Origin: RGIG1995 sp045645205
GTDB taxonomy: Bacteria > Bacillota > Clostridia > Oscillospirales > CAG-272
DNA: 64,000 bases
Assembly: GCA_045645205.1 (NCBI GenBank)
Contig: JAZRIJ010000083.1
Span: 6,421 to 70,420 of the forward strand
Direction of reading: 5' to 3'
The position numbers were made by a program, and so were the translations under genes. The notes under the pieces were generated by a model. It ran no database searches. It saw only the letters and a list, made by a program, of their open reading frames with translations, and was not told where the DNA came from. This document shows, in pieces, positions 45,412-53,066 of this stretch; positions within the stretch are counted from its first letter, which is position 1, and every line of letters starts with the position of its first letter.

Positions 45412-45709
45412 TTTATTACCTGCCTTTACGTCTGATTATGTACAAAATTTACCACTTTATATTTTACCACATGATTTTACTAAAAGCAATAGATTTTTTT
45501 ATGTTGTTTTTGGTATGATTATATGCCAAAAAGTAAGCTTGTTATACTGTTTATTTTGTTTTTTTGAGTGTGAATGCATATATAAACAGGATAATTTTTG
45601 CATAAAAATAATTGCAAAAATGAGTCTTGTGTTAAAAAAGTCCGATAAACAGGCTTTTTATGCAAAACAAAAGGCACACCTTTTTGGTGTACCTTTAATT
45701 TATGTAAAG
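45412..45709. other. Intergenic region between the LarA-like gene and the solute-binding gene
   Basis: 298 AT-rich bases. Apart from the terminator at 45672-45694 I see no open frame with a ribosome site and no clear conserved RNA. It should contain the minus-strand promoter of the LarA-like operon, which I could not fix with confidence. Confidence 0.5.
45672..45694 (-). terminator. Terminator after the solute-binding protein gene
   Basis: 9-bp stem (AGGTACACC/GGTGTGCCT read on the minus strand, one G-T pair), followed by TTTGTTTT. Confidence 0.75.
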
Positions 45710-47173
45710 TTATTTAAAATCTTCGAAATTGGAGTAGATATTTTGAATACTTGAGTTTACAGCTCTTTGAATTTTTGCATAGTTTCTGGCAATATTTGAC
45801 TGTTTGGGGTCAACGTCCAAAACTTTGCTCGCCAAGTCTCCAAAGTTGTAGTAAAGACCAAGATCATATACGCAGTTGTTGCGAAGAATATGAAGGGATT
45901 CTTCTGACTCATCATCTCTTGCGAATCTTCTTGTAAGAAGAGTATCAAACCAAGCGGGAATAACAGTAAAGCTGGATACATAGTTCATATCTTCAATAAT
46001 AGTTGCTGTACGTTCAAGATTTTTGTTGATTGACGGAAGTGCGAAAAGGTTGTTGTTAGCAGGATAAATTGTTTGATACAACTCTTGGTTTTTATCATAC
46101 TTGGGGAAGGGAACAACACCAAAATCGCTTTCCATTTCAGCAAATTCGTAAAGCGCGCCTTCACTTGTGTAATGGAAGAGGTACAAGTCTTGTGTAAACA
46201 GACTGCGGAGATAACTGAACTTGTGGTTGAACTGTGCACTGTCAAAGGAAGGGGTAGAACATGTCATACAAAATGAAATTGATTCATTGGAAAATACTTG
46301 TTTGAGCTTTTCGTAGAGGGTAACAGTCTTGTCGCCATCGGACAAGAGTGTAACTTGAGGGTAACCATTTTCGTCATTTGTTGTAGCTCTAATCCCGGAA
46401 GCATAGAGGAACATTCTTGGGTTGTGGTGTTCCATAAGAGTACCGTACTGGTCAACTTCTGTCATGTTTCCGTCATGATTTAAGTCAACGGAAATGGATG
46501 ACACCATTTCTGCCCAGTTATCAATTGTCCACTCATTATTTTCCATATATTCATATGGACTGGTAAGCTGAAAGTCTTCAACAAGCTTTTTGTTAAAGAA
46601 TACGCAAAAACCAATTGTATGTATATTGAGTGCGCAGTTTGCAAAATAGAGCTTCTCGCCAATCATAAGCTGGTCTTTGGATCTGCTGTCCCAATACGAT
46701 TTATCCCAATCGAACAGTTCGATGTCAAGCAGGTTGTAAAGCAGGTTTTCCTGAGCCATAACAGCCAATCTTTTGCCTGATGTAAGTATAGCGTCAAAAT
46801 CGGTGGAACCACCCATAACCTGCGTTCTAACTTCTGTAGTAATATCAGAAACGTTTAGCTGTTTAATTTTTATGTTGTACTTTTCTTCAATTATTGCGTT
46901 TCTGCGTGCAATGGCACTGTCGAGAACTTCACCTTCTTCATCCTTTGAGATAAGATAATTTGTGTTATAAGAAGTGCCGAGGTTGGTTATAAAGGTAAAT
47001 TCATGTCCCTTGTAGTCTGTTTTTGGAAGATTTGGGTTTTCGGCTGTACCTGCAATTACGCCATCATTATCTTCATTATTTTTTTCTTCATCCTTGTTGC
47101 AGGCGGTAAACATTGATATTAGCATTAATGAAACCAAGAGCAATGCTAAAAGTTTGGTAAAAGTTTTTTTCAT
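45710..47173 (-). CDS. Extracellular solute-binding lipoprotein (ABC importer type)
   Basis: 487-residue secreted lipoprotein. The signal peptide ends in the lipobox FTAC (Cys25), followed by an acidic K/D/E/N-rich linker. The mature part resembles family-1 solute-binding proteins of carbohydrate or peptide ABC importers, with YNIKIKQLNVSD, FDAILTSGK and a conserved central lobe GFCVFFNKKLVEDF. No permease or ATPase genes are adjacent, so it is an orphan receptor. Promoter at 47248-47276 and AGGAGG ribosome site are strong. Confidence 0.78.
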   Translation of the reverse strand: MKKTFTKLLALLLVSLMLISMFTACNKDEEKNNEDNDGVIAGTAENPNLPKTDYKGHEFTFITNLGTSYNTNYLISKDEEGEVLDSAIARRNAIIEEKYNIKIKQLNVSDITTEVRTQVMGGSTDFDAILTSGKRLAVMAQENLLYNLLDIELFDWDKSYWDSRSKDQLMIGEKLYFANCALNIHTIGFCVFFNKKLVEDFQLTSPYEYMENNEWTIDNWAEMVSSISVDLNHDGNMTEVDQYGTLMEHHNPRMFLYASGIRATTNDENGYPQVTLLSDGDKTVTLYEKLKQVFSNESISFCMTCSTPSFDSAQFNHKFSYLRSLFTQDLYLFHYTSEGALYEFAEMESDFGVVPFPKYDKNQELYQTIYPANNNLFALPSINKNLERTATIIEDMNYVSSFTVIPAWFDTLLTRRFARDDESEESLHILRNNCVYDLGLYYNFGDLASKVLDVDPKQSNIARNYAKIQRAVNSSIQNIYSNFEDFK

Positions 47174-47247
47174 ATGATCCTCCTAAAAGTAGATATGTTT
47201 AAATATTTGCAAAAGAATTTAAAAGAAATATACATATCTTGTTTGTA

Positions 47248-47276
47248 ATTTTACCAAAAAAATATATCAATGTCAA
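47248..47276 (-). promoter_or_regulatory. Promoter of the solute-binding protein gene
   Basis: Minus strand: perfect TTGACA (47276-47271), 17-base spacer, TAAAAT (47253-47248), about 75 bases before the ATG at 47173. Confidence 0.8.
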
Positions 47277-47418
47277 GAGGGTATTGTGTATAATTGCTGT
47301 TTTTGTTAAATGTGTTAAAAAAATTAGTTTTCAGTTACAAAATATACATTATATATTGTTGATTTCCACAAATTAGACTTACTATTACTTGTGTTTATAC
47401 TTTTTATTTAAATTTTTA

Positions 47419-47447
47419 TTGACATATTGATTCAAATGTTATAAAAT
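47419..47447 (+). promoter_or_regulatory. Promoter upstream of rny
   Basis: Perfect TTGACA (47419-47424), 17-base spacer, TAAAAT (47442-47447). The transcript would carry the short frame at 47512 and then rny. Confidence 0.75.
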
Positions 47448-47511
47448 AAGACTAATATGGGTAAATGTTGTGTTTACTATGTGGCAATGAGTGTGTGACG
47501 GAGGTGCTCGT

Positions 47512-47610
47512 ATGTCATTCAGTATAGTCGGTCTGATAGGATTAAGAGCAACCGTTGTTACATTATGAATTGTCGTTGGTATTATAATTATATTTGCTTG
47601 TAAAAAATGA
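47512..47610 (+). other. Short membrane-peptide frame with an in-frame TGA, ahead of rny
   Basis: An ATG at 47512 has a very strong ribosome site (GGAGGTG, 7 bases upstream) and encodes the 18-residue peptide MSFSIVGLIGLRATVVTL before a TGA at 47566. The same frame continues for 13 more codons, IVVGIIIIFACKK, to a second TGA at 47608. Read through, or with Trp at the TGA, it would be a 32-residue single-pass membrane peptide. Other genes here end in TGA, so the code is standard; this is either an 18-residue peptide or a recently broken small gene. It lies 25 bases before rny. Confidence 0.45.
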
Positions 47611-47635
47611 ATATTGACTAAGGAGGTGCACTATT

Positions 47636-49180
47636 ATGATTGAAGCTATAATCGGAATCTTAGCCCTTGCAGTCGGTATTGCTGTCGGAATGGTTTTGGG
47701 AATTGCTTACCGAAAGAAAGTAACAGAAGCAAAGATAGGCTTGGCGGAAGAAAGAGCCAAGAAGATCGTTGAAGAAGGTGAAAAGGTAGCAGAAACCAAA
47801 AAGAAAGAAGCTCTTATTGAAGCAAAAGAAGAGATACTTCGTTCAAGAAATGAGCTTGAGCGTGAGATCAAGGAGAGAAGAAACGAAGTTTCGAGACTTG
47901 AACGTCGTGCCGTTTCAAAAGAAGAGGCTCTTGAACGCAAGATGGACTCTCTCGAAAAAAAGGACGAACAGTTAAACCGCAAGATCAAGGAAAACGAAGA
48001 ATTAAAGGAACAGCTTGAAGTTATTCGTGTACAGCAGCAGGAAAAGCTGGAGCAGATAGCGGGTGTTACCGCAGCTGAAGCTAAAAAAGAGCTTGTACAG
48101 CGTATTGAAGACGAGGTCAAGCATGAGGCAGCTCAGAAAATCGTTGAAATCGAAGCCCAGATCAAAGAAGAGGCGGAGGACAAGGCGAGGAACATTATTT
48201 CGCTTGCTATTCAGCGTTGCGCGGCAGACCACGTGTCCGAGACCACGGTATCCGTTGTTCCGCTTCCCAATGATGACATGAAGGGAAGAATTATCGGCCG
48301 AGAAGGCAGAAATATTCGTGCAATCGAAACACTTACGGGTGTTGATCTTATAATTGATGATACACCCGAAGCAATAACCCTTTCGGGATTTGACCCGATC
48401 AGAAGAGAAGTTGCGAGAATTACTTTGGAAAAACTCATTTCCGACGGAAGAATACATCCCGCAAGAATTGAGGAAACAGTTGAAAAGGCTCGTAAGGAAG
48501 TTGAAAATACTATTAAACAGGCAGGAGAAAAGGCAATATTTGAGACAGGTGTTCATGGTGTGAACAATGAACTTGTTAGAATGCTTGGTAGACTTAAGTA
48601 CCGTACAAGCTACGGACAGAATGTACTCCGCCACTCCATTGAGGTTGCCCACCTGTCAGGTATGATAGCCGATGAGATAGGCGCTGACAGCACTCTTGCT
48701 AAAAGAGCAGGTTTGCTCCATGATATTGGTAAGGTGCTTACACAAGAGGTAGAAGGCTCTCATGTACAGCTCGGCGTTGACCTTGCCAAGAAGTACAAGG
48801 AGAACAAAGAGGTTATTCACGCTATTGAGGCACACCACAACGATGTTGAGCCACGCACTGTAATTGCTATGATAGTTCAGGCTGCAGATGCAATTTCAGC
48901 TGCAAGACCGGGCGCGCGCCGTGAGGACCTTGAAAACTACATCAAGAGACTCCAGAAGCTTGAAGAAATTGCAAATAGCTTTAACGGTGTTGAAAAATCC
49001 TACGCTATTCAGGCAGGACGTGAAGTTCGTATTATGGTTAAGCCAAACGAAGTAAACGATGAGCAGATGGTACTTATTGCAAGAGACGTTGTAAAGAAGA
49101 TCGAGGAAAACCTTGAGTATCCGGGTCAGATCAAGATCCACGTTATCAGAGAAAACCGTGCGATCGAATATGCAAAATAA
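47636..49180 (+). CDS. rny: Ribonuclease Y
   Basis: 514-residue membrane-anchored endoribonuclease that initiates mRNA decay in Firmicutes. In order: an N-terminal membrane helix (about 3-24), a long charged coiled coil (about 25-195), a KH domain (MKGRIIGREGRNIRAIETL) and an HD domain whose metal motif is LLHDIGK, with further ligands in EAHHNDVEP. Full length. Ribosome site AGGAGGTG. It starts the rny-ymdB-spoVS series, a conserved clostridial and bacillar order. Confidence 0.96.
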   Translation: MIEAIIGILALAVGIAVGMVLGIAYRKKVTEAKIGLAEERAKKIVEEGEKVAETKKKEALIEAKEEILRSRNELEREIKERRNEVSRLERRAVSKEEALERKMDSLEKKDEQLNRKIKENEELKEQLEVIRVQQQEKLEQIAGVTAAEAKKELVQRIEDEVKHEAAQKIVEIEAQIKEEAEDKARNIISLAIQRCAADHVSETTVSVVPLPNDDMKGRIIGREGRNIRAIETLTGVDLIIDDTPEAITLSGFDPIRREVARITLEKLISDGRIHPARIEETVEKARKEVENTIKQAGEKAIFETGVHGVNNELVRMLGRLKYRTSYGQNVLRHSIEVAHLSGMIADEIGADSTLAKRAGLLHDIGKVLTQEVEGSHVQLGVDLAKKYKENKEVIHAIEAHHNDVEPRTVIAMIVQAADAISAARPGARREDLENYIKRLQKLEEIANSFNGVEKSYAIQAGREVRIMVKPNEVNDEQMVLIARDVVKKIEENLEYPGQIKIHVIRENRAIEYAK

Positions 49181-49299
49181 ATTTTGAGCATTGTGTCTAT
49201 ACGCACAATTTTCACATATAAATTTATATAGAACTAATTCGAAATCAAAAAACGGAAAATTTACCGTTTAATATATATTTATATGCGTTTCACGGGTAT

Positions 49300-49330
49300 C
49301 ACAGTCCGTATGTCAAACATACGGATTGTG
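49300..49330 (+). terminator. Hairpin between rny and ymdB
   Basis: 13-bp stem with one G-T pair (49300-49312 with 49318-49330) and a TCAAA loop. The sequence after it (ATATTGTTGTATT) is only weakly T-rich, so it may be a partial terminator or a stability/processing element between the two genes. Confidence 0.5.
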
Positions 49331-49401
49331 ATATTGTTGTATTATGAGGAAAGTTAGATAAAAAATAATAGATGTAAATACCGCATAGAAGGGTAATATT
49401 T

Positions 49402-50181
49402 ATGAGAATTTTAGCTTTGGGTGATATTGTAAGTCCCGGCGCTGTTGATGGACTTAAGAATAAGCTTTGGAAATATAGAGATTGTGAAAAGATAGATTTT
49501 GTTATTGCAAACGGCGAAAACGCAAGTAGGGGTAACGGTATTGACGCCAATACTGCGCAGATGATACTTGACTATGGTGTTGACGTTATAACGGGCGGAA
49601 ACCATATATGGCAGAAACACTCCCTTCGTGAATTTCTTGATTCAAGCAGTTATATAGTTAGACCTATGAATTTCCCCGGAGAGTGCGCAGGTAACGGTTT
49701 TACCATTCTTGACTGTAAGGGATTAAGAATACTTGTTATGAATGTGTCGGGAACTGTTTTTATGGAAAGCTTAAATTGCCCTTTTTTGTCTGTTGAAAAG
49801 TGTCTTGAAAATCAAAGAGGGAAGTATAATTTGAGCTTGCTGGATATTCATGCCGAGGCAACGGGTGAAAAATATGCGTTGGCAAGATATTTTGACGGAA
49901 AGATCAACGGTATATTTGGTACGCATACCCATGTGCAGACGGCAGACGAGCAGATATTGCCTGATGGAACGGGGTATATAACCGATCTCGGTATGTGCGG
50001 ACCTAAGGATTCAATACTGGGAGTAAAGAGTGAGCTTATTATAGAAAAAATGAAAACAAAGATGCCGGTTAGGTTTGAGTTTGCTGACGGTGAGATAGAG
50101 TATAACGGGGTTATATTTGAATTTGATACGGCTGAAATTCAAAATGTTAAAACAGTAGGAGTAAGAAGAGTTAGATTTTAG
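49402..50181 (+). CDS. ymdB: YmdB-family metallophosphoesterase (TIGR00282)
   Basis: 259-residue calcineurin-like phosphodiesterase; Bacillus YmdB hydrolyses 2',3'-cyclic nucleotides and affects biofilm and motility decisions. Metal motifs: GDIVSPG (N-terminus), ANGENAS, TGGNHIWQ and GTHTHVQTADEQILP, with ITDLGMCGP. It is about 260 residues, as in the family, and lies 220 bases after rny in the conserved rny-ymdB-spoVS order. Confidence 0.92.
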   Translation: MRILALGDIVSPGAVDGLKNKLWKYRDCEKIDFVIANGENASRGNGIDANTAQMILDYGVDVITGGNHIWQKHSLREFLDSSSYIVRPMNFPGECAGNGFTILDCKGLRILVMNVSGTVFMESLNCPFLSVEKCLENQRGKYNLSLLDIHAEATGEKYALARYFDGKINGIFGTHTHVQTADEQILPDGTGYITDLGMCGPKDSILGVKSELIIEKMKTKMPVRFEFADGEIEYNGVIFEFDTAEIQNVKTVGVRRVRF

Positions 50182-50223
50182 GTATAAAGAAGTTTCAAAA
50201 CATTTCTATAAAAATGTAATGCA

Positions 50224-50252
50224 TTGCCAAATACAAAGGTTGACCATATAAT
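50224..50252 (+). promoter_or_regulatory. Promoter of spoVS
   Basis: TTGCCA (50224-50229), 17-base spacer, perfect TATAAT (50247-50252), some 85 bases before the spoVS start. This looks like a housekeeping-type promoter; no sigma-H consensus was evident. Confidence 0.65.
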
Positions 50253-50335
50253 ATAGTAGTTGTGTTTCAACATATGTTTGAGATAACATATATAAGAATA
50301 AATCTAACGAATTAATTGAACGGAGATTGTATTAT

Positions 50336-50596
50336 ATGGAAATACTGAAGGTATCATCTAAGTCAAACCCAAATCTTGTAGCAGGGGCGTTGGCAGGCGT
50401 TATAACCGAAAAGAAGCAATCCGAATTGCAAGCGGTTGGTGCAGGCGCGGTAAATCAGGCTGTTAAGGCAATTGCGATAGCAAGAGGTTTTCTTGCACCG
50501 TCTGGTATTGAGCTTATTTGTGTTCCGTCGTTTTCTGAGGTAACCATAAATGACGATGTCAGAACAGCAATAAGACTGCAAGTCAGCGCGAAATAA
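50336..50596 (+). CDS. spoVS: Stage V sporulation protein S
   Basis: 86-residue Alba-like small protein that is nearly invariant among spore formers: MEILKVSSKSNPNLVAGALA, GAGAVNQAVKAIAIARGFLA and CVPSFSEVTI. It affects septation and spore coat maturation in Bacillus; the molecular role is unclear. Start ATG 50336 follows CGGAG; the TTG at 50327 in the same frame is less likely. It closes the rny-ymdB-spoVS series. Confidence 0.95.
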   Translation: MEILKVSSKSNPNLVAGALAGVITEKKQSELQAVGAGAVNQAVKAIAIARGFLAPSGIELICVPSFSEVTINDDVRTAIRLQVSAK

Positions 50597-50633
50597 TAAG
50601 TTTGAACTGCGCTATGTCATTTAAATAAAATTT

Positions 50634-50677
50634 CCCCGCCGAGAGCCTTTGCTGCATTTGAGGATGATACGGCGGGG
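50634..50677 (+). terminator. Possible terminator after spoVS
   Basis: Perfect 8-bp GC-rich stem CCCCGCCG (50634-50641) with CGGCGGGG (50670-50677), but with a 28-base loop and only ATTAATTATACTTTT after it. A weak terminator or a structured 3' end. Confidence 0.5.
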
Positions 50678-50744
50678 ATTAATTATACTTTTACATCGAT
50701 ACGTATAGAGGAGAGTTTTTGGAGCTGTTTTTTTATTGATAATA

Positions 50745-50773
50745 TTGACATTTTTTATTAATGATGATATACT
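50745..50773 (+). promoter_or_regulatory. Promoter of putative small RNA A
   Basis: Perfect TTGACA (50745-50750), 17-base spacer and TATACT (50768-50773). It is nearly identical, including 15 bases upstream, to the promoter of RNA B. The expected start, 6-8 bases past the -10 box, falls on the first base of the closing helix. Confidence 0.8.
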
Positions 50774-50779
50774 GATTGT

Positions 50780-50998
50780 GCGAAACAAAACTCAATAAGC
50801 AGACTGTAGGAGTATTCTCTTTTTATTTTAGGGAGTAGTATACTCTTTTTATCTGTTTGTAAGTTTATCTTTTGAACTTGGAAAAAATGCAAATTCCACT
50901 TGATAAACTTACAGGATATTCCTTGTTTGTTCGAGTTTTGTTTCGCGACAATTGGGGTTTGCGTTTTTCGGTGCGCGGCTTTGACTGCGCACTTTTTT
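50780..50998 (+). ncRNA. Putative structured small RNA A (tandem pair, undescribed)
   Basis: Predicted transcript of about 219 bases. The 5' end GCGAAACAAAACTC (50780-50793) pairs perfectly over 14 bp with 50933-50946, closing a rod. Inside are a GAGTAT/ATACTC hairpin (50810-50815 with 50840-50845) and a perfect 12-bp stem (50858-50869 with 50902-50913). A short single-stranded region with GGGGTTTGCGTTTTTCG follows, then a terminator: GTGCGC (50971-50976), a GGCTTTGACT loop, GCGCAC (50987-50992) and six T. No protein frame with a ribosome site lies inside. The second copy downstream keeps promoter, closing helix and terminator but not the helix sequence. Confidence 0.7.
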
Positions 50999-51092
50999 GT
51001 TTTTAAAAACACATACTCCAAATTGCTGCGACGCAATCTGTATTTCACAGATGTTATCACGTAATTTAAACTGTCCATTTTTATTGATAATA

Positions 51093-51121
51093 TTGACATT
51101 TCTTATTGAAAATGATATACT
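51093..51121 (+). promoter_or_regulatory. Promoter of putative small RNA B
   Basis: Perfect TTGACA (51093-51098), 17-base spacer, TATACT (51116-51121). Near-copy of the RNA A promoter. Confidence 0.8.
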
Positions 51122-51127
51122 ATCAAT

Positions 51128-51281
51128 GCGACACATCTGAATAAGTTTACCATAATAGGTGCATTTTTAATTTGGTAAAAATGCATCCTCTGTTTTTGCA
51201 CCTTTATGGTATAAAAACGATGTGTCGCAGCATTCGAGGCAATGCATTTTTCGGTGCGTGGCTTTGGCTGCGCACTTTTTT
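51128..51281 (+). ncRNA. Putative structured small RNA B (tandem pair, undescribed)
   Basis: Predicted transcript of about 154 bases. The 5' end TGCGACACATC (51127-51137) pairs perfectly over 11 bp with 51219-51229. Nested inside are TACCATA/TATGGTA, AGGTGCA/TGCACCT and GCATTTTT/AAAAATGC stems; the last two share bases, so they are alternatives or partly exclusive. The tail TTTTTCGGTGCG, GGCTTTGGCT loop, GCGCAC and T run matches the terminator of RNA A almost base for base. Compared with RNA A, the closing helix keeps perfect pairing with a different sequence, which supports a selected RNA structure. Confidence 0.7.
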
Positions 51282-51329
51282 ATTTCGAAAAAAACATATA
51301 CTCCAAATTGCTGCGACCAATATAGAGAT

Positions 51330-51386
51330 TTATCCGTATGGAGGGCAAATAATTATGTTGCTCATCATACGGATAATATCTTTTTT
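51330..51386 (+). terminator. Long-loop hairpin after the small-RNA pair
   Basis: 11-bp perfect stem (51330-51340 with 51366-51376), a 25-base loop, then TATCTTTTTT. It acts as a plus-strand terminator by appearance, protecting the convergent acyltransferase gene that ends at 51414, or it may be a third structured element. Confidence 0.6.
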
Positions 51387-51413
51387 AGGTGAATAGGGGA
51401 TATATTGACTTTT

Positions 51414-53066
51414 TTACAGTTTCTTATATTCAATATAATCAAAGTTGCTTTCTTTGCTTCTTTTTTGCATTGTTTCGTGGATAATACCATGCAATTGTTT
51501 TGCTTGTTCCCGTTGGTTCAGGGATTCATCCGGATAAAAAGGACCGTCTATGTATACGGTCATTTTCGGACGTTTAAAAAATTTATGCTTTGTGTATACA
51601 GCTGTCATACAGAATGACGGTTTTTTTGTTCTGACCGGATACAAAAACGATGCTTCCGAAAAGGGGCGTATGCCCGTATAATATTCCCATACGTGAGCTT
51701 CGGGATAAACAACAACGGCGTTGCCTGAGTTTATCCTTGTTACAACAGCGTCGGACAATTTTTTTAGTCCTGTGATGCTGTCGGGAACAGGAAGAGCACC
51801 AAGGTAGGGGAGTGCTTTTCCTATTCCCTGCATACCCAAATTGGAGGGAGAGCATATCGTATATATTCTTTTGGGCAGAGCTGCAAGTGCGGGTATTATA
51901 ACGTCGCCAAACGGCTGTGTGTGGTTTCCGAAAATAAAACACCCGCATTTAGCTTGTTTTAAGGCTGTTTTGTTTTTTATACTAATATGAAGAATCGCTT
52001 TACAGTACAGTCCGCCGAGAATTACCGCCGCCCCGTATGTAAGATGAGAAAGAAAGGCGGCTTTTGCACCCCTTCTTACCCAAACATAATCGTCGGACAG
52101 CTTAAATTCCTGTTCTGCTGTTTTTACAAAATCTTGGTCAAAGCTTTTGTAATATCTTGTTTTATCAATGCGCTTCACAGACCCTTTTGCTCCCGTCGTC
52201 GTGCTTTTGATTTTTTTCATATATCCTGCAATATCACTTATGTCAAATTCTGCGGTATATTTTTTCCCGTATGCTTTCTCGTAGCATTCGAGCTTTTGCA
52301 TATAGTCTTTTTTTTGCATTTCACGACTGTTTTCGCGGGCTGACTTATTTTTGTCGGGATATATGGTATCGAGCACGTGTATTTTGTATTTTACTTTTGA
52401 GAATTCTTCATTGTCAGCCTCGTTTGTTTCTTGTATTTCCACAAAACAGCTTATTATGGGAACATTCAGCTTCGCGGCATAGTAATAAGCTCCCGGTTTT
52501 ACTGTTCGGGGCTTTCTGTAGTTGAACCACATTTCCTGCTCGGGATAAATAAGCACCCACTCGTCCCGACCTACAAGCTCGGAAATAATATCGCAAAACT
52601 CCCTCTGCATATAGTGCATATTTCTTGAAATGGGAATAGTGTCGGCATAGTTCATGATAAATCCCAAAAAGCCGTGCATTGCAAAATTGGTCTCTTGCGC
52701 AACGGTGTATATCTTTTTTTTGCCGGCTTTTTTTGCCATATAACGCATAGTTGTATTGTCAATGGGGTTGAAATGATTACAGGTTATAACAGCACCTCCG
52801 TTTATTGAGGATAGCTTTTCGATACCAAATATTTCGGAGTCTTTGTTCAGAACTTTTGACAGAAGATTGGCGGTATTTCGGGCAATAAATGTCTTAAGCA
52901 TATAGTTTGTTTTGCTTCTGTTATCCAAAAATCTATGTACTATCATTTCGCTTTGTTCGGGAGAAAGAGCAGGATCACCTGTTTCAACCTTTATATTAAG
53001 CTCACCCGACTCCGTTGCTCTTTTTATATTTTCAATAACTTGTAGCTTGCTTCCGCCGATTATCAT
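51414..53066 (-). CDS. Tandem-domain PlsC-like acyltransferase
   Basis: 550-residue protein with two acyltransferase-like halves. The first (about 90-230) has the classical His-x4-Asp in CNHFNPIDN and the acceptor motif in LIYPEQEMWFNYRKP. The second (about 330-520) has GNHTQPFGDV, where the spacing is His-x5-Asp, and VVYPEAHVWEYYTGIRPF. A hydrophobic stretch at about 335-360 may attach it to the membrane. PlsC-type enzymes acylate lysophosphatidate or other glycolipid acceptors. The start overlaps the upstream GT8 gene's stop by four bases (ATGA), so the genes are coupled. The acceptor may be a glycosylated lipid made by the two GT8 enzymes; that is inference. Confidence 0.75.
   Translation of the reverse strand: MIIGGSKLQVIENIKRATESGELNIKVETGDPALSPEQSEMIVHRFLDNRSKTNYMLKTFIARNTANLLSKVLNKDSEIFGIEKLSSINGGAVITCNHFNPIDNTTMRYMAKKAGKKKIYTVAQETNFAMHGFLGFIMNYADTIPISRNMHYMQREFCDIISELVGRDEWVLIYPEQEMWFNYRKPRTVKPGAYYYAAKLNVPIISCFVEIQETNEADNEEFSKVKYKIHVLDTIYPDKNKSARENSREMQKKDYMQKLECYEKAYGKKYTAEFDISDIAGYMKKIKSTTTGAKGSVKRIDKTRYYKSFDQDFVKTAEQEFKLSDDYVWVRRGAKAAFLSHLTYGAAVILGGLYCKAILHISIKNKTALKQAKCGCFIFGNHTQPFGDVIIPALAALPKRIYTICSPSNLGMQGIGKALPYLGALPVPDSITGLKKLSDAVVTRINSGNAVVVYPEAHVWEYYTGIRPFSEASFLYPVRTKKPSFCMTAVYTKHKFFKRPKMTVYIDGPFYPDESLNQREQAKQLHGIIHETMQKRSKESNFDYIEYKKL

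Noticed and set aside
50758..51136. Two minus-strand frames of 113 and 75 residues across the small-RNA region
   Set aside because: No ribosome sites or recognisable domains, and they run across the promoter and terminator signals of the RNA units.
50731..51317. 6S RNA, a retron msr-msd or integron attC sites as explanations of the tandem RNA units
   Set aside because: The two rods differ greatly in length, unlike 6S RNA. No reverse transcriptase or integrase gene is nearby. Each unit has its own promoter and terminator, which attC sites do not.
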